Origin: Curtobacterium citreum
GTDB lineage: Bacteria > Actinomycetota > Actinomycetes > Actinomycetales > Microbacteriaceae
Direction: 5' to 3'
DNA: 64,000 nucleotides
NCBI RefSeq assembly: GCF_006715175.1
Contig: NZ_VFMQ01000001.1
Coordinates: 2,232,001 to 2,296,000 of the forward strand
Part shown: positions 62,845-64,000 of the stretch, one piece after another
Layout: the number at the start of each line of letters is the position of its first letter
How positions within the stretch are numbered: position 1 is the first letter of the stretch
Notes under the pieces: generated by a model
Told to the model about the DNA's origin: nothing
The model's database searches: none
What the model saw: the letters and a program-made list of their open reading frames with translations, nothing else
Made by a program: the position numbers and the translations under genes

Positions 62845-64000
62845 TCAGGCGCCGACGACGCGGAGCACGCTCGTCACCTCGACGACGACGTCCTCGTCAC
62901 GGAGGGCCCGGACCGTGTCGGCCAGGGCGGACTCGCGGGCGAGGTGCGTGCCGATCACGAGGTTCGCGGTGCCGGCCGTGCCGTCACCCGGGTCGGTGGC
63001 GGCGGTCTGCTCGACGGTCTCGACGCTGACGCCGTGGTCGGCGAGGACGCCGGCGACGGTGGAGAGCACGCCAGGGGCGTCCGCGACGTGCAGCGTGATC
63101 TGGTAGCGCGTGCTCACCGAGCCGATCGGGAAGACCGGCAGCGCCGACTGCGTCGACTCGGCGATCCCGGGGCCGCCGATGACGTGGCGACGGGCGGCGG
63201 ACACCAGGTCGCCGAGCACCGCGGACGCCGTCTCGACGCCGCCGGCACCCGCGCCGTAGAACATGAGGTCGCCGGCCGCCTCGGCCTCGACGAACACGGC
63301 GTTCTTCGCGCCGTGCACGCTCGCCAGGGGGTGCGACTCCGGGACGAGCGCCGGGTACACCCGGGCGCTGACGCCCTCGACGCCCTGCGCGTCGGTCAGG
63401 CGCTCGGCCGTCGCGAGGATCTTCACGACGTAGCCGGCCTTGCGCGCGGCCCGGACCTGCTCGATCGTGACCGAGGTGATGCCCTCGCGGTGCACGGCGG
63501 CGAGCGGGACCGAGGTGTGGAACGCGAGCGACGCGAGGATGGCGGCCTTCTGCGCTGCGTCGTAGCCCTCGACGTCGGCGGTCGGGTCGGCCTCGGCGTA
63601 CCCGAGCTCGGTCGCCGTGGCCAGGGCGTCCTCGAACGTCGCGCCCTCGCGGTCCATCAGGTCGAGGATGAAGTTGGTCGTGCCGTTGACGATGCCCATG
63701 ATCCGCTCGATGCGGTCGCCCGCGAGCGAGTCGTGCAGCGGCCGGATGATCGGGATCGCCCCGGCGACGGCGGCCTCGTAGTAGAGCTGCGCGCCGACCT
63801 GCTCCGCCGCGGCGAAGAGCTCCGGGCCGTGCGTGGCGAGGAGCGCCTTGTTGCCCGTGACGACGTCGGCGCCGGACTGCAGCGCCTGCAGGACGAGCGT
63901 GCGCGCGGGCTCGATGCCGCCGATGAGCTCGACGACGATGTCCGCGCCGAGGATGAGCGACGCCGCGTCCGTCGTGAAGAGCTCCTTCGGCAGGTCGACG
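62845..64000 (-). CDS. hom: Homoserine dehydrogenase, 5' end outside the window
   Basis: About 385 codons are present; the N-terminal NAD(P)-binding motif lies beyond the window edge. The visible part begins [20 protein letters not shown] and contains [26 protein letters not shown] with the catalytic Lys, [16 protein letters not shown], and [20 protein letters not shown]. The C-terminal ACT domain ([31 protein letters not shown]) probably binds threonine for feedback control. It reduces aspartate semialdehyde to homoserine and is followed by thrC and thrB. Confidence 0.96.
   Translation of the reverse strand, partial: VDLPKELFTTDAASLILGADIVVELIGGIEPARTLVLQALQSGADVVTGNKALLATHGPELFAAAEQVGAQLYYEAAVAGAIPIIRPLHDSLAGDRIERIMGIVNGTTNFILDLMDREGATFEDALATATELGYAEADPTADVEGYDAAQKAAILASLAFHTSVPLAAVHREGITSVTIEQVRAARKAGYVVKILATAERLTDAQGVEGVSARVYPALVPESHPLASVHGAKNAVFVEAEAAGDLMFYGAGAGGVETASAVLGDLVSAARRHVIGGPGIAESTQSALPVFPIGSVSTRYQITLHVADAPGVLSTVAGVLADHGVSVETVEQTAATDPGDGTAGTANLVIGTHLARESALADTVRALRDEDVVVEVTSVLRVVGA

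Overview
This window is core chromosome of a very GC-rich actinobacterium. The family is probably Microbacteriaceae and Curtobacterium is my best guess, from gene content, gene order and protein style only. Nearly every gene is on the minus strand, so transcription runs from high to low coordinates. No tRNA, rRNA, insertion sequence, phage gene or CRISPR array is visible, and no gene-free stretch exceeds about 300 bases.

Regions in map order. 1-4580: rpsD, a small membrane protein, alaS, ruvX and the 5' end of mltG. 4846-8516: rarA, a secreted cyclophilin-type isomerase and a DUF349 coiled-coil protein, followed by two sets of short tandem repeats and a strong terminator. 8740-13444: ribF, two small membrane proteins, truB, a degenerate uridine-kinase-like protein, mutY and rbfA. 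13534-21073: infB, ylxR, nusA, proS and ispG. 21103-28385: a cysteine hydrolase with an NCS1 permease, a site-2 protease, dxr carrying an N-terminal hexapeptide repeat, an FKBP lipoprotein, OsmC and asparaginase. 29244-45453: a signalling and envelope cluster. 45543-53231: a YaaA-family gene and the complete F-type ATP synthase operon (atpBEFHAGDC). 53337-64000: an AtpI-like protein, wecA, a Sua5-type synthase, an opposing HAD phosphatase, prmC, prfA, rho, and the threonine branch thrB, thrC and hom (cut by the window edge).

The 29-45 kb cluster is the most system-like region. In transcription order it holds a small protein, an FHA protein with three DDTVIR-type motifs, a PP2C phosphatase, a transmembrane Ser/Thr kinase, a 1,937-residue membrane-anchored protein with propeller-like, Ig/cadherin-like and FN3 domains, a MoxR ATPase, a DUF58 protein, a transglutaminase-fold protein without its catalytic residues, and a zinc-ribbon FHA protein. 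Many junctions are 4-base GTGA or ATGA overlaps, implying coupled translation. The inferred logic is kinase and phosphatase signalling read out by two FHA proteins, joined to a MoxR/DUF58 module and a giant surface protein.

Expression signals recur. About ten genes have a TANNNT hexamer exactly 6 or 7 bases before the start codon, as expected for leaderless mRNAs. Two divergent pairs use overlapping -10 elements. Three conserved genes (atpB, prmC, yaaA) seem to start at near-cognate CTG or ATC codons. All start-site and promoter statements are inferences from sequence alone.
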